This document shows, in pieces, positions 1 to 8,062 of a DNA stretch of 64,000 nt. Position numbers and translations under genes: made by a program. This stretch comes from Salinibaculum litoreum (GTDB taxonomy: Archaea; Halobacteriota; Halobacteria; Halobacteriales; Haloarculaceae), in contig CP046866.1 of NCBI GenBank assembly GCA_009789175.1, forward strand, positions 930,001-994,000, written 5' to 3'. Below the pieces are notes generated by a model. That model was given only the letters and a program-made list of their open reading frames with translations, had not been told where the DNA came from and did no database searches. Numbering within the stretch: the stretch's first letter is position 1; every line of letters starts with the position of its first letter.

Positions 1-105
1 ATCGTGTAAGCCCGGTAATACCTTTGACGGGGACTGCCGGGCCGGATATTCCACTTTCACTCTGGCAGGCAACTACTTATCAATCTCGCATACAACAGGC
101 TATGT

Positions 106-1359
106 ATGGCGGATCAGGTCACGCGCACCTACGTTGCGTCCATTCGCAATCACCAGCAGGTGCGTGACGACCTCGATTCGCTCGGGTTCGCTGCCTCGAA
201 ACTCTGGAACGTCGCCCGGTGGACGTGTGACCGTATCTGGCACGAAACCGGCACGATTCCAGACCACGGCACGCTCAAAGCGTACCTCAAGAGTCACGAA
301 CGCTACGCGGATTTGAACGCACAATCCAGTCAGGCAATTCTCGAAGAGTTGACTGAAGCGTTCGACTCGTGGTACGCTCACCGCGAAAACGGAAACGGGG
401 AGGCGAACCCACCCGGCTACCGCAAGCATAGCGACGACCACCCGCGCTCAACAGTCACATTCAAAGAGGACGGTTTCAAGCACGAATCCGACCACAACCG
501 GATTCGGCTCTCGAAGGGGCGAAACCTGAAAGATGGGCGGAGCGACTTCGTTCTCTGTGAGTATGCCGTTGATCCCGAAGTAATCGTCCAGAACGTCCAG
601 CAGGTCCGGGCGGTCTGGACCGGCGACAAGTGGGAATTGCACATCGTCTGTCGCGTCAAAACTGGCGACCCGGACCCACCCGGCGACCGGGTGGCAGGCA
701 TCGACCTTGGCATCTGTAATTTCGCCGCCGTTGCAGTCGGTGACGAGGCTTTGCTTTACCCTGGTGGGGCACTCAAAGAGGACGACTACTACTTCCAGAA
801 AAAGCGAGCGAAGTGCGACGACAGCGACTCCGATAAATCACAACGACTGGATCACAAGCGTCGGGGTAGACGTGACCACTTCCTACACGCTGTCTCGAAA
901 AACGTGGTGGCCGAGTGCGCCGCCCGCAACGTCGGGACGATTGCCGTAGGCTACCTGTCGGGCATTCGTGAGGACGCCGACTGGGGCGACCACGGCAACC
1001 TCGATTTGCACGGATGGGCGTTTGACCGCTTCATCAAGATGCTGGAATACAAAGCCGCCGAACGAGGTATCAACGTCGAGAAAGTGGACGAACGCGATAC
1101 GTCCAAATCGTGCGCCTCTTGCGGGACAACCGACGATAGCCAGCGCGTCGAGCGTGGTCTGTACGTCTGCGACGAGTGTGGGCTGGTCGCCAACGCCGAC
1201 GTGAACGGAGCCGCGAACATCCGACAGAAGGTACTCCCGAGTCTCGCCTGTGACGGGGGAGATAGGGATAACGGCTGGATGGCACAGCCAGCGGTGCGCC
1301 TGTTCGACAAATCCACGGGGCGAGTAACCCCACAAGAGCAGGCGAACCGCGAACCATAA
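106..1359 (+). CDS. tnpB: RNA-guided endonuclease TnpB family protein (IS1341-type OrfB)
   Basis: 417 residues, normal length for a haloarchaeal TnpB. The N-terminal helix-turn-helix/wedge part is followed by a RuvC-like domain: Asp200 in GIDLGICN, the strand IAVGYLSGIRED (279-290), and Asp365 in NADVNGAANI. A zinc ribbon, Cys336/Cys339 and Cys355/Cys358, is inserted before the last motif. In the family TnpB is a nuclease guided by an RNA made from the element's right end. Here the glutamate usually found in the second RuvC strand (IxxEDL-type) is Gly282-Tyr283, so cleavage activity is doubtful. The frame is intact and an ATG at 106 gives the expected N-terminus. It converges on mrp. Confidence 0.9.
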   Translation: MADQVTRTYVASIRNHQQVRDDLDSLGFAASKLWNVARWTCDRIWHETGTIPDHGTLKAYLKSHERYADLNAQSSQAILEELTEAFDSWYAHRENGNGEANPPGYRKHSDDHPRSTVTFKEDGFKHESDHNRIRLSKGRNLKDGRSDFVLCEYAVDPEVIVQNVQQVRAVWTGDKWELHIVCRVKTGDPDPPGDRVAGIDLGICNFAAVAVGDEALLYPGGALKEDDYYFQKKRAKCDDSDSDKSQRLDHKRRGRRDHFLHAVSKNVVAECAARNVGTIAVGYLSGIREDADWGDHGNLDLHGWAFDRFIKMLEYKAAERGINVEKVDERDTSKSCASCGTTDDSQRVERGLYVCDECGLVANADVNGAANIRQKVLPSLACDGGDRDNGWMAQPAVRLFDKSTGRVTPQEQANREP

Positions 1360-1407
1360 TATCCCAAAGCTTGGGAAACCGCGCCGTTTACGGCGCGGAG
1401 GATGTCA
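1240..1407 (+). ncRNA. candidate TnpB guide RNA (omega/reRNA) scaffold
   Basis: In IS200/IS605 elements the guide RNA overlaps the 3' end of tnpB and stops at the right end, with the next roughly 16 bases acting as guide. Here two stems lie in the right place: CCCAA (1363-1367) / TTGGG (1371-1375) and the GC-only 8-bp stem at 1379-1398. The guide would begin at 1408 and would match the antisense of the mrp 3' end. The 5' limit is arbitrary, and no promoter or processing site was identified. Confidence 0.4.
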
Positions 1408-2469
1408 TTCGTTCTGTCGTGCCACGCGCTGTCTGTGGACCAGTCCTTGCATGTCCGCCGTCTCGTTGGCGAACTCCCGCAGGGCATCGCTGGTCTCGCC
1501 GTCGTCCAGCACCATCGGTTCGCCGCGGTCGCCACCTTCCCGAATCGAGGGGTCGAGCGGTATCTCGCCGAGGAAGGGCATCTCGACTTCGTCGGCCAAC
1601 TGCTGACCGCCGCCTTCGCCGAAGATAGCGTGGTCGCCACCACAGTCCGGACACCGGAACGAGGACATGTTCTCGACGATGCCCAGCACTGGCGTGTCGT
1701 GGCGACCGAACATCTTGAGTCCCTTTCGGGCGTCGTCGAGGGCCACGCCCTGGGGTGTCGTGACGATAACTGCACCGGAGACCGGAACACTCTGGAGCAG
1801 GGTCAACTGGGTGTCACCCGTTCCGGGCGGCAGGTCGACGACCATGTAATCGAGACGCCCCCACTCGACGTTCTCCAGAAACTCCGTCAGCAGGTTGTGG
1901 ACCATCGGGCCCCGCCAGATGACAGGGTCGTCCTCGCCAGCGAGGAAGTCCATGCTCATCAGCTTCATCCCGAACTTCTCGGGTGGGATTATCTCCTCGT
2001 CATCGGTGGCCTGTGGGGGTTCGTCGGCGTCGACCATCCGCGGGACGTTCGGCCCGTACACGTCAGCATCGAATAGTCCCACGCGTGCGCCCATGTCCGC
2101 GAGGCCGGCCGCAAGGTTGACCGCGATGGTGGATTTGCCGACGCCACCTTTCCCCGAGGCAACGGCGATGACGTTCTCGACGCCCGGGAGCACCTCGTCC
2201 TCGGGGTCGAGTCCCCGGTCGACAGATGCCGAGAGGTCCAGTTCCCAGTCGAGGTCTGCCAGTACCTCCCGTACGTCGCCGGCCATCTCGGTCTCGGTCG
2301 GCGAGTACGGCGCGCCGAGTGCGAGGTCTACGGAGACCGTCTCGGCCGCTTCGTCTATCTCGATATCGTTGACCAGTCCCAGCGAGACGATGTCGTCGCC
2401 GAGGTCCGTGTCCTCGACGCCGCGAAGACGCTCGCGGATGGATTCCTCCGTGGGGGGCGTGGCTGTCAT
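1405..2469 (-). CDS. mrp: Mrp/NBP35-family Fe-S cluster carrier ATPase
   Basis: 354 residues. An N-terminal MIP18/DUF59-like domain (about 8-85) is followed by a deviant Walker A, GKGGVGKST (106-114), and the Mrp/ApbC ATPase fold. A Cys273-x2-Cys276 pair (CPDCGG) in this family binds a bridging Fe-S cluster at the dimer interface. Likely role: ATP-dependent Fe-S cluster delivery to apoproteins in the cytosol. I chose the ATG at 2469 because it starts MTATPPTEESIRERL, directly at the DUF59 domain. An in-frame start at 2643 would add 58 non-conserved-looking residues and run into the upstream promoter region. The stop codon lies at the end of the IS element. Confidence 0.93.
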   Translation of the reverse strand: MTATPPTEESIRERLRGVEDTDLGDDIVSLGLVNDIEIDEAAETVSVDLALGAPYSPTETEMAGDVREVLADLDWELDLSASVDRGLDPEDEVLPGVENVIAVASGKGGVGKSTIAVNLAAGLADMGARVGLFDADVYGPNVPRMVDADEPPQATDDEEIIPPEKFGMKLMSMDFLAGEDDPVIWRGPMVHNLLTEFLENVEWGRLDYMVVDLPPGTGDTQLTLLQSVPVSGAVIVTTPQGVALDDARKGLKMFGRHDTPVLGIVENMSSFRCPDCGGDHAIFGEGGGQQLADEVEMPFLGEIPLDPSIREGGDRGEPMVLDDGETSDALREFANETADMQGLVHRQRVARQNE

Positions 2470-2608
2470 GCCTGTCTGTAGGCCAGGGACGAGCGAAAAG
2501 GGTTGTGTCCTGTGTACTCGCCCACAACCGCTGGTGTTCGACACCCGACCGGGAATCCGTGATTCAGTGTCGTGTGACTGGCCACCACGGCGAGCGGCTT
2601 CCGTTGCG

Positions 2609-2617
2609 TTTTTATAT
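2609..2617 (+). promoter_or_regulatory. TATA-like box upstream of the tRNA-Ser/rpsM unit
   Basis: TTTTTATAT about 125 bases before tRNA-Ser. With the usual archaeal spacing, transcription would start near 2636-2642, well before the tRNA, giving a leader of roughly 95 bases that holds two hairpins. Confidence 0.5.
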
Positions 2618-2639
2618 GCCGGGTGGGGAAGATTGGAGT

Positions 2640-2730
2640 ACAACTCGTGTAGGGGCGTCGCGCCCCGAGTCCACGCAGGTGGGCGCGAGTATCAGAGCGT
2701 ACGGCCGTCATCGGCCGCAAAATAAGGCAC
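2640..2730 (+). other. hairpin-rich leader or small RNA candidate before tRNA-Ser
   Basis: No reading frame of interest. Two perfect short stems are visible: GGGGCG (2652-2657) / CGCCCC (2661-2666) with loop TCG, and GGCCG (2703-2707) / CGGCC (2712-2716) followed by AAAATAA. They lie between a TATA-like box and the tRNA gene, so they could be the 5' part of a tRNA-rpsM precursor, or a separate small RNA. Confidence 0.35.
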
Positions 2731-2734
2731 GCGT

Positions 2735-2819
2735 GTCGTGGTAGCCAAGCCTGGCCCAAGGCGCAGGGTTGCTAACTCTGTGGCGTACAGCCTCCGGGGT
2801 TCGAATCCCCGCCACGACG
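2735..2819 (+). tRNA. tRNA-Ser (anticodon GCT)
   Basis: An 85-base class II tRNA. The acceptor stem GTCGTGG (2735-2741) pairs with CCACGAC (2812-2818), and the discriminator is G. The anticodon stem CAGGG/CTCTG holds loop TTGCTAA, anticodon GCT (reads AGC/AGU). A long variable arm precedes the T arm GGGG-TTCGAAT-CCCC. CCA is not encoded and there is no intron. The gene lies 19 bases before rpsM on the same strand, suggesting co-transcription and release of the mRNA by tRNA processing. Confidence 0.97.
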
Positions 2820-2838
2820 TGCACACACATCCATACAC

Positions 2839-3354
2839 ATGAGTGCAGAAGAACCCGACAACGCGGACGAGGAAGACGAGGACATTCGTTACTTCGTCCG
2901 CATCGGCCAGACCGACCTCGACGGCACCAAGTCCGTCGAGCGGTCGCTGACGGAGATGAAAGGTATTGGGCGGCGGACAGCACGAATCATCGCCGACAAG
3001 GCGGGCGTCGACCGTCGGGCCACCTTCGGTGCGCTCGAAGACGACGATATCGACGCAGTCGTCGAACTCGTCGAGGGGTACGCCGACGAAGTCCCCGAGT
3101 GGCTTGCAAACCACCGGAACGACTTCTTCGAGGGAGAGACTTCCCACGAAATCGGCAACGACCTCGAGTTGACCCGCCGGCAGGACATCAACCGGATGAA
3201 GATGATCGACTCCTACAAGGGCGTCCGCCACAAGCGCGGGCAGAAAGTGCGCGGACAGCGCACCAAGTCCACGGGCCGGACAGAGGGCACCATCGGTGTC
3301 AACGTCGAGGCCATCAAGGAGGAGCAGGCTGAGGAAGGAGGTGACGAAGAGTAA
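2839..3354 (+). CDS. rpsM: 30S ribosomal protein S13 (uS13)
   Basis: 171 residues. The archaeal/eukaryotic S18e-type uS13: a short acidic N-terminal tail, then [13 protein letters not shown], the helix-two-turn-helix [16 protein letters not shown], and a basic C-terminal half with [19 protein letters not shown], which binds the head of the small subunit next to the P-site tRNA. It is the first protein gene of a packed ribosomal/RNA polymerase operon. Its TAA overlaps the rpsD ATG by one base. Leader of only 19 bases after the tRNA, with no Shine-Dalgarno sequence. Confidence 0.97.
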   Translation: MSAEEPDNADEEDEDIRYFVRIGQTDLDGTKSVERSLTEMKGIGRRTARIIADKAGVDRRATFGALEDDDIDAVVELVEGYADEVPEWLANHRNDFFEGETSHEIGNDLELTRRQDINRMKMIDSYKGVRHKRGQKVRGQRTKSTGRTEGTIGVNVEAIKEEQAEEGGDEE

Positions 3355-3878
3355 TGCCACTTGGAACCAACACCAAACGCTACGAGACGCCGAATCACCC
3401 GTACCAGGGCGAGCGTATCGCCGAGGAGTCCGGTCTCATCGGCAAGTACGGTCTCAAGAACAAAGAAGAACTGTGGCGCGCACAGTCCGAACTGCGCAAC
3501 TACCGCCGTGAAGCCCGGAAACTGCTGGGCCGTGCCGGCGGCGACGCAGACGTAGCCGAGACCGAAGCGACCGAGTTCCTCGCCAAGCTCAAGCGAATCG
3601 GCGTCCTCGGCGAGCAGGACCGTCTCGACGACGTTCTGTCCCTGGACGTGACCGACGTGCTGGAACGACGACTCCAGACGGTCGTCTACCGGAAAGGGCT
3701 GGCAAACACCACCCAGCAAGCACGACAGTTCATCAGTCACGGCCACATCACCGTCGAGGGCAGCCGCGTCCAGACGCCCTCCTACAAGGTCGACGTGGCC
3801 GAGGAGGACACCGTCGCGTTCGACGAGCGGTCGCCGCTGACGGACGAACTCCACCCCGAACGAGCGGAGGAGAACTAA
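3354..3878 (+). CDS. rpsD: 30S ribosomal protein S4 (uS4)
   Basis: 174 residues. Begins [22 protein letters not shown] as archaeal uS4 does. An S4 RNA-binding motif is visible around residues 105-150 ([20 protein letters not shown], then [13 protein letters not shown]). The protein is an early 16S rRNA binder that nucleates 30S assembly. The start overlaps the rpsM stop (TAATG), implying coupled translation. The gene ends one base before rpsK. Confidence 0.97.
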   Translation: MPLGTNTKRYETPNHPYQGERIAEESGLIGKYGLKNKEELWRAQSELRNYRREARKLLGRAGGDADVAETEATEFLAKLKRIGVLGEQDRLDDVLSLDVTDVLERRLQTVVYRKGLANTTQQARQFISHGHITVEGSRVQTPSYKVDVAEEDTVAFDERSPLTDELHPERAEEN

Positions 3879-3879
3879 C

Positions 3880-4260
3880 ATGGCAGACGAGAAATGGGGC
3901 ATCGCCCACGTGCACGCATCGTTCAACAACACCATCATCACCATCACGGACCAGACCGGCGCCGAAACCCTCGCCAAATCCAGCGGCGGGACGGTCGTCA
4001 AGCAAAACCGTGACGAGGCATCGCCGTACGCGGCGATGCAGATGGCCGAGGAAGTCGCCGAGGACGTACAGGCACAGGGCATCGAAGGTGTCCACGTCCG
4101 CGTCCGTGGCCCCGGCGGGAACCAGCAGACCAACCCCGGGCCGGGCGCGCAGGCGACGATTCGTGCGCTGGCCCGCGCCGGCCTCGAAATCGGTCGCATC
4201 GAGGACGTGACGCCTATCCCCCACGACGGTACCCGCGGTCCCAAGAACGCAGGATTCTAA
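3880..4260 (+). CDS. rpsK: 30S ribosomal protein S11 (uS11)
   Basis: 126 residues with the family's conserved [20 protein letters not shown] start and the basic, glycine-rich [20 protein letters not shown] segment, ending in the typical [18 protein letters not shown]. It lies in the 30S platform near the E/P-site mRNA. It is two bases from rpoD downstream, so the S13-S4-S11-RpoD order of archaeal genomes is kept exactly. Confidence 0.97.
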   Translation: MADEKWGIAHVHASFNNTIITITDQTGAETLAKSSGGTVVKQNRDEASPYAAMQMAEEVAEDVQAQGIEGVHVRVRGPGGNQQTNPGPGAQATIRALARAGLEIGRIEDVTPIPHDGTRGPKNAGF

Positions 4261-4262
4261 CG

Positions 4263-5045
4263 ATGACAGAAGAGTACGAGGTTGAGTTCGTCGACCTGGG
4301 TGAGCGCGAGGCCACGTTCCTCGTCCGCCCCATCACGCCAGCGTTTGCCAACGGCATCCGCCGGGCGATGATTGCGGACGTGCCGACATTCAGTATCGAC
4401 ACGGTCCGGTTCATCGAGAACTCCAGCGTGATGTTCGACGAGCAGCTGGGACTCCGGCTGGGGCTGGTTCCGCTTTCCACCCCGCCCGGCGAGTTCGAGG
4501 AGGGTGAAGAAGTGACTCTCTCGCTGGATGTCGAGGGGCCGGAGACCGCGTACTCCGGTGACCTCGTCGCCAGTGACCCGATGGTCGAACCCGCCGACGA
4601 CAACATCCCAATCATCGACCTCAAGGACGGACAGCGTCTGGAACTGGAGGCCGATGCGGTCCTCGACAGCGGTCGGGAACACGCCAAACACCAGGGCGGC
4701 GTCGCGGTCAGTTACCGCCACCTCCAGACGGTCGAAGTGGTCGGCGAACGCGGCGAGTTCGCTGCAGATGACCCCCACGTCCTGCGTGGCGTCATCGAGG
4801 AGCAGGAAGCCGATGCCGCGGCCGATGCCGACGCGCAAAACGGCGACCTCGTGCCCACCGACGCCTTCGACAACGACCTCACGAACCGCTACCCGGAGAA
4901 AGAACTCGACGTCCACGACATCGAGGACGCCTTCGTGTTCAACGTCGAGACGGACGGCTCCTTCGACGTCGAGACGCTGGTTCTGGAAGCGGTCGGGTCG
5001 CTGGAGACGCGCGCGGACGAACTCAAAGAAGCAGTCCAGCTGTAA
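4263..5045 (+). CDS. rpoD: DNA-directed RNA polymerase subunit D (Rpo3)
   Basis: 260 residues, homologous to bacterial alpha N-terminal domain and eukaryotic Rpb3. The dimerisation domain begins [17 protein letters not shown] and contains [16 protein letters not shown], the helix that contacts subunit L. The middle insertion domain, which in many archaea carries an Fe-S cluster, has no cysteine here; the whole protein is cysteine-free. The insertion instead carries an acidic alanine/aspartate stretch (about 178-188). It assembles the D-L-N-P platform for the large subunits. Follows rpsK with a two-base gap. Confidence 0.96.
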   Translation: MTEEYEVEFVDLGEREATFLVRPITPAFANGIRRAMIADVPTFSIDTVRFIENSSVMFDEQLGLRLGLVPLSTPPGEFEEGEEVTLSLDVEGPETAYSGDLVASDPMVEPADDNIPIIDLKDGQRLELEADAVLDSGREHAKHQGGVAVSYRHLQTVEVVGERGEFAADDPHVLRGVIEEQEADAAADADAQNGDLVPTDAFDNDLTNRYPEKELDVHDIEDAFVFNVETDGSFDVETLVLEAVGSLETRADELKEAVQL

Positions 5046-5193
5046 TCACAGCCAATGACACCAACTCCCCTCACCACGGTTTCCACCCGGTCGGACAGTC
5101 TTGTCGCCGGGACGCCAACCCCCCGACTGGAGAGCGGTCGGGCGGTCACAATCGAAAACCGTTTGAGGGGGCACCCAGTAACAGACAGTGCGA

Positions 5194-5278
5194 GCAGGGA
5201 TAGCCAAGTCTGGCCAACGGCGCAGCGTTCAGGGCGCTGTCCCGTAGGGGTCCGCAGGTTCAAATCCTGCTCCCTGCA
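5194..5278 (+). tRNA. tRNA-Leu (anticodon CAG)
   Basis: An 85-base class II tRNA. Acceptor GCAGGGA (5194-5200) pairs with TCCCTGC (5271-5277), discriminator A. The anticodon stem CAGCG/CGCTG encloses TTCAGGG, anticodon CAG for the CUG codon. The variable arm is long and the T arm is CAGG-TTCAAAT-CCTG. No intron, CCA not encoded. It lies 21 bases before rpl18e, repeating the tRNA-then-ribosomal-gene arrangement seen at rpsM. Confidence 0.97.
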
Positions 5279-5299
5279 CTTTTTCACAGGAGGTAGGTC

Positions 5300-5650
5300 A
5301 TGAGTAAAACGAACCCGAGACTCAGTAGTCTCATCGCAGACCTGAAGTCGGCTGCCCGGAACTCGGGCGGCGATGTCTGGAGCGACGTGGCCGAGCGCTT
5401 GGAGAAGCCTCGGCGCACGCACGCCGAAGTCAACCTGGGCCGCATCGAGCGGTACGCACAGGAAGACGAGACAGTCGTCGTTCCCGGGAAAGTCCTCGGC
5501 AGCGGGGTCCTCCAGAAGGAGGTCACCGTTGCCGCCGTGGACTTTTCGGGCACCGCGGAGCAGAAAATCGACCAGGTCGGCGAAACCATGAAACTCGAAC
5601 AGGCACTCGAAGACAATCCCGAAGGTAGCAACGTACGGGTGATTCGATGA
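5300..5650 (+). CDS. rpl18e: 50S ribosomal protein L18e (eL18)
   Basis: 116 residues. Starts [20 protein letters not shown] and contains [20 protein letters not shown] and the [20 protein letters not shown] core of the L15e/L18e fold. A 50S protein shared by archaea and eukaryotes. A strong Shine-Dalgarno-like GGAGGT lies about 10 bases before the ATG, unusual beside its leaderless neighbours and consistent with a processed leader created by excision of the upstream tRNA. Overlaps rplM by four bases. Confidence 0.96.
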   Translation: MSKTNPRLSSLIADLKSAARNSGGDVWSDVAERLEKPRRTHAEVNLGRIERYAQEDETVVVPGKVLGSGVLQKEVTVAAVDFSGTAEQKIDQVGETMKLEQALEDNPEGSNVRVIR

Positions 5651-6084
5651 GCGTCGCAGAATTCGACGCCGACCTCGTCGTTGACGCCCGCGACTGTATC
5701 ATGGGCCGCGTGGCCTCGAAGGTCGCCGCACGCGCGATGAACGGCGAGTCGGTCGCCGTCGTCAACGCCGAGCAGGCGGTCGTCACCGGCCGCGAAGACG
5801 CCGTGCTGGAGAAGTTCAAGGCCCGGCGCGAGAAAGGCTCGGACCGTGGGCCGATGTATCCCAAACGGCCCGACCGCATCTTCAAGCGGTCCATCCGCGG
5901 TATGCTCCCCTACAAGGAGGAGCGCGGCCGCGAGGCCTTCGAGAGTGTCCGCGTCTACGTTGGCAACCCCAACGCCCAGGACGCGGAGATTCTGGACGGC
6001 ACCTCGCTGGATCGGCTTTCGAACATCAAGTTCGTCTCGCTTGGAGACGTCAGCGACACACTCGGAGCGAACGTCACATGGTAA
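5647..6084 (+). CDS. rplM: 50S ribosomal protein L13 (uL13)
   Basis: 145 residues in the archaeal L13a form: [17 protein letters not shown] at the start, then the nucleotide-binding-like [24 protein letters not shown] segment and the [14 protein letters not shown] helix. Assembles early with 23S rRNA. Starts inside the rpl18e stop (ATGA overlap) and overlaps rpsI by seven bases, so the three genes are probably translationally coupled. Confidence 0.97.
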   Translation: MSVAEFDADLVVDARDCIMGRVASKVAARAMNGESVAVVNAEQAVVTGREDAVLEKFKARREKGSDRGPMYPKRPDRIFKRSIRGMLPYKEERGREAFESVRVYVGNPNAQDAEILDGTSLDRLSNIKFVSLGDVSDTLGANVTW

Positions 6085-6476
6085 CGAACACCTCAGGCAA
6101 AAAGAAGACAGCCATCGCACGGGCAACGGTCCGGGACGGCGACGGCAAGGTTCGCATCAACTCCCAGCCGGTAGAACTCGTCGAGCCGGAGATGGCACAG
6201 CTGAAGATGCTGGAACCGTTCCGCATCGCCGCCGACGAGCTTCGTGACGATGTCGACATCGATGTCAGCATCGAAGGCGGCGGCGTGATGGGACAGGCAG
6301 ACGCCGCACGCACGGCAATCGCGCGCGGACTCGTCCAGCACACGAACGACGCCGAACTCAGAGACGCCTACATGGAGTTCGACCGGTCGCTGCTGGTCAA
6401 CGACGTGCGCCAGAGCGAGGCCAAGAAATGGGGCGGCCCCGGTGCGCGGGCCCGCTACCAGAAGTCCTACCGGTGA
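6078..6476 (+). CDS. rpsI: 30S ribosomal protein S9 (uS9)
   Basis: 132 residues. Conserved [19 protein letters not shown] start, [20 protein letters not shown] centre, and the C-terminal tail ending [17 protein letters not shown], whose last Arg reaches the P-site tRNA. The order L18e-L13-S9-RpoN is the standard archaeal one. Only seven bases separate it from rpoN. Confidence 0.97.
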   Translation: MVTNTSGKKKTAIARATVRDGDGKVRINSQPVELVEPEMAQLKMLEPFRIAADELRDDVDIDVSIEGGGVMGQADAARTAIARGLVQHTNDAELRDAYMEFDRSLLVNDVRQSEAKKWGGPGARARYQKSYR

Positions 6477-6483
6477 TACACCC

Positions 6484-6684
6484 ATGATGGTCCCAGTCCG
6501 GTGTTTCACGTGCGGTACGGTCGTCGGCGAACACTGGGAAGAGTTCAAGGCCCGCACGCGCGAGGCTGAGGAACCCGAGGACCCGGAGAAAGTGCTCGAC
6601 GAACTCGGTGTTGAGCGGCACTGTTGTCGCCGGATGCTCGTCTCGCACAAGGACCTGGTCGACATCGTCGCACCCTATCAATAA
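6484..6684 (+). CDS. rpoN: DNA-directed RNA polymerase subunit N (Rpo10)
   Basis: 66 residues, normal for Rpo10. The atypical zinc-binding site is clear: VRCFTCG near the N-terminus and the adjacent pair CCRRML near residues 45-50. It tethers subunit D/L to the large subunits. I use the first ATG of the tandem ATGATG at 6484-6489; three bases later is equally possible. An in-frame start at 6442 would run back into rpsI and is not supported. Stop overlaps rpoK by one base. Confidence 0.95.
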   Translation: MMVPVRCFTCGTVVGEHWEEFKARTREAEEPEDPEKVLDELGVERHCCRRMLVSHKDLVDIVAPYQ

Positions 6685-6863
6685 TGTCACAGACAGACAA
6701 CCGCTACGAGAAGGCACGCATCATCGGCGCGCGGGCACTACAGGTGGCCTACGGGGCACCTGTTCTGGTCGATACCGACCAGACCCAGCCCATCCTTATC
6801 GCAGCCGAGGAGTTCGATTCCGGTGTGTTGCCCTTTACTGTGCGGCGAGGTGACGAGGAGTGA
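6684..6863 (+). CDS. rpoK: DNA-directed RNA polymerase subunit K (Rpo6)
   Basis: 59 residues, only the omega/Rpb6 core: [24 protein letters not shown], then the [20 protein letters not shown] strand pair. It clamps the largest subunit and helps assembly. The start codon shares a base with the rpoN stop and its stop overlaps the GTG start of enolase. The acidic N-terminal tail found in many Rpb6 proteins is missing. Confidence 0.95.
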   Translation: MSQTDNRYEKARIIGARALQVAYGAPVLVDTDQTQPILIAAEEFDSGVLPFTVRRGDEE

Positions 6864-8062
6864 CACTCGTCACGGATGTCAGTCTGCGACGGGTGCTTGA
6901 CTCCCGTGGCAACGAGACTGTCGAGGCAGATGTCCAGACCGAAAGCGGCGGGTTCGGCCGCGCGAAAGCACCATCCGGTGCGAGTACCGGCGAGTACGAG
7001 GCCATCGAACTGCCCGTCAGTGAGGCTATCGCCGCCGCCCGGGAGACTGCAATTCCCCGGCTGGTCGGCGAAGTGTTCGCAGGGGACCAGCGCGAGGTCG
7101 ATGCCGCCTTGCACGCGGCCGACGGGACCGACGACTTCTCGGACATCGGGGCCAACAGCGCCGTTGCCATCTCGATGGCGGCGGCCAAGGCCGGTGCCGA
7201 CGTGGCCGGACTCCCGCTGTTCCAGCACCTCGGTGGCACCTTCCGTGGCGATACGTTCCCGGTGCCGCTCGGTAACGTCATCGGCGGCGGCGAACACGCT
7301 GCGGACGCAACGCACATCCAGGAGTTCCTCGCCGCACCCGTTGGTGCACCCTCTGTCGAGGAGGCCGTCTTTGCGAACGCGGCCGTCCATCAGGAGGTCG
7401 GGGAGATTCTCGAAGAACGGGGCGTCCCGAGCGCCAAAGGGGACGAGGGCGCGTGGGCACCCTCTATCGACGACAGCGAGGCCTTCGAGATTATGGCCGA
7501 GGCCGTCGAGACGGTGGCCGACGATGTCGGCTTCGACATCCGCTTTGGCCTGGACATGGCCGGGGCAGAACTGTACGATGCCGACGCCGGGGGCTACGTC
7601 TACGGCGACAAGGTTCGTGACACTGACGAGCAGGTCGACTACGTCGCCGACCTGGTCGAGGAGTACGACCTCGTCTACGTGGAGGACCCGCTCGACGAGG
7701 ACGACTTCGAGGCGTTCGCGGAACTGACCGACCGTGTCGGTGACCGGACACTCGTCTGTGGTGACGACCTCTTTGTCACCAACGTCGAGCGTCTGGAGCG
7801 CGGTATCGAGCAGGGTGCGGCCAACAGCATCCTGGTCAAACCCAACCAGATTGGCACGCTTTCGGATGCCGTCGATGCGGTCGAGCGGGCCATCGAGAGC
7901 GGCTACGACCCGGTCATCTCCCACCGGAGTGGTGAGACCGAGGACGCGACGATTGCACACCTCGCCGTTGCGACCGATGCTCCCTACATCAAGACGGGGA
8001 CGGTCGGCGGCGAGCGCACGGCGAAGCTGAACGAACTCATCAGAATCGAGCAAAACGCATGA
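6860..8062 (+). CDS. eno: enolase (phosphopyruvate hydratase)
   Basis: 400 residues. N-terminal [17 protein letters not shown], substrate loop GASTGEYEA, metal ligands in [12 protein letters not shown] and [13 protein letters not shown], catalytic lysine in [14 protein letters not shown], and [17 protein letters not shown] near the end. Converts 2-phosphoglycerate to phosphoenolpyruvate. Starts with GTG overlapping the rpoK stop and ends overlapping rpsB by four bases. Enolase inside the ribosomal/RNA polymerase operon is the usual archaeal arrangement and links glycolytic flux to growth genes. Confidence 0.97.
   Translation: MTLVTDVSLRRVLDSRGNETVEADVQTESGGFGRAKAPSGASTGEYEAIELPVSEAIAAARETAIPRLVGEVFAGDQREVDAALHAADGTDDFSDIGANSAVAISMAAAKAGADVAGLPLFQHLGGTFRGDTFPVPLGNVIGGGEHAADATHIQEFLAAPVGAPSVEEAVFANAAVHQEVGEILEERGVPSAKGDEGAWAPSIDDSEAFEIMAEAVETVADDVGFDIRFGLDMAGAELYDADAGGYVYGDKVRDTDEQVDYVADLVEEYDLVYVEDPLDEDDFEAFAELTDRVGDRTLVCGDDLFVTNVERLERGIEQGAANSILVKPNQIGTLSDAVDAVERAIESGYDPVISHRSGETEDATIAHLAVATDAPYIKTGTVGGERTAKLNELIRIEQNA

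Larger units (their letters stand above)
10..1407 (+). mobile_element. IS1341-type (IS200/IS605 group) element, tnpB only
   Basis: A single tnpB gene with no tnpA beside it, flanked by subterminal hairpins as in IS200/IS605-group elements. On the left an inverted repeat GCCCGG (10-15) / CCGGGC (37-42) surrounds a 21-base loop. On the right a perfect 8-bp stem CCGCGCCG (1379-1386) / CGGCGCGG (1391-1398) with loop TTTA is followed by GAGGATGTCA, which I take as the right end from general knowledge of haloarchaeal members. That end coincides with the stop codon of mrp on the other strand (1405-1407). The left boundary is a guess because the window starts there. Without tnpA the element would need transposase supplied in trans. 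Confidence 0.6.
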
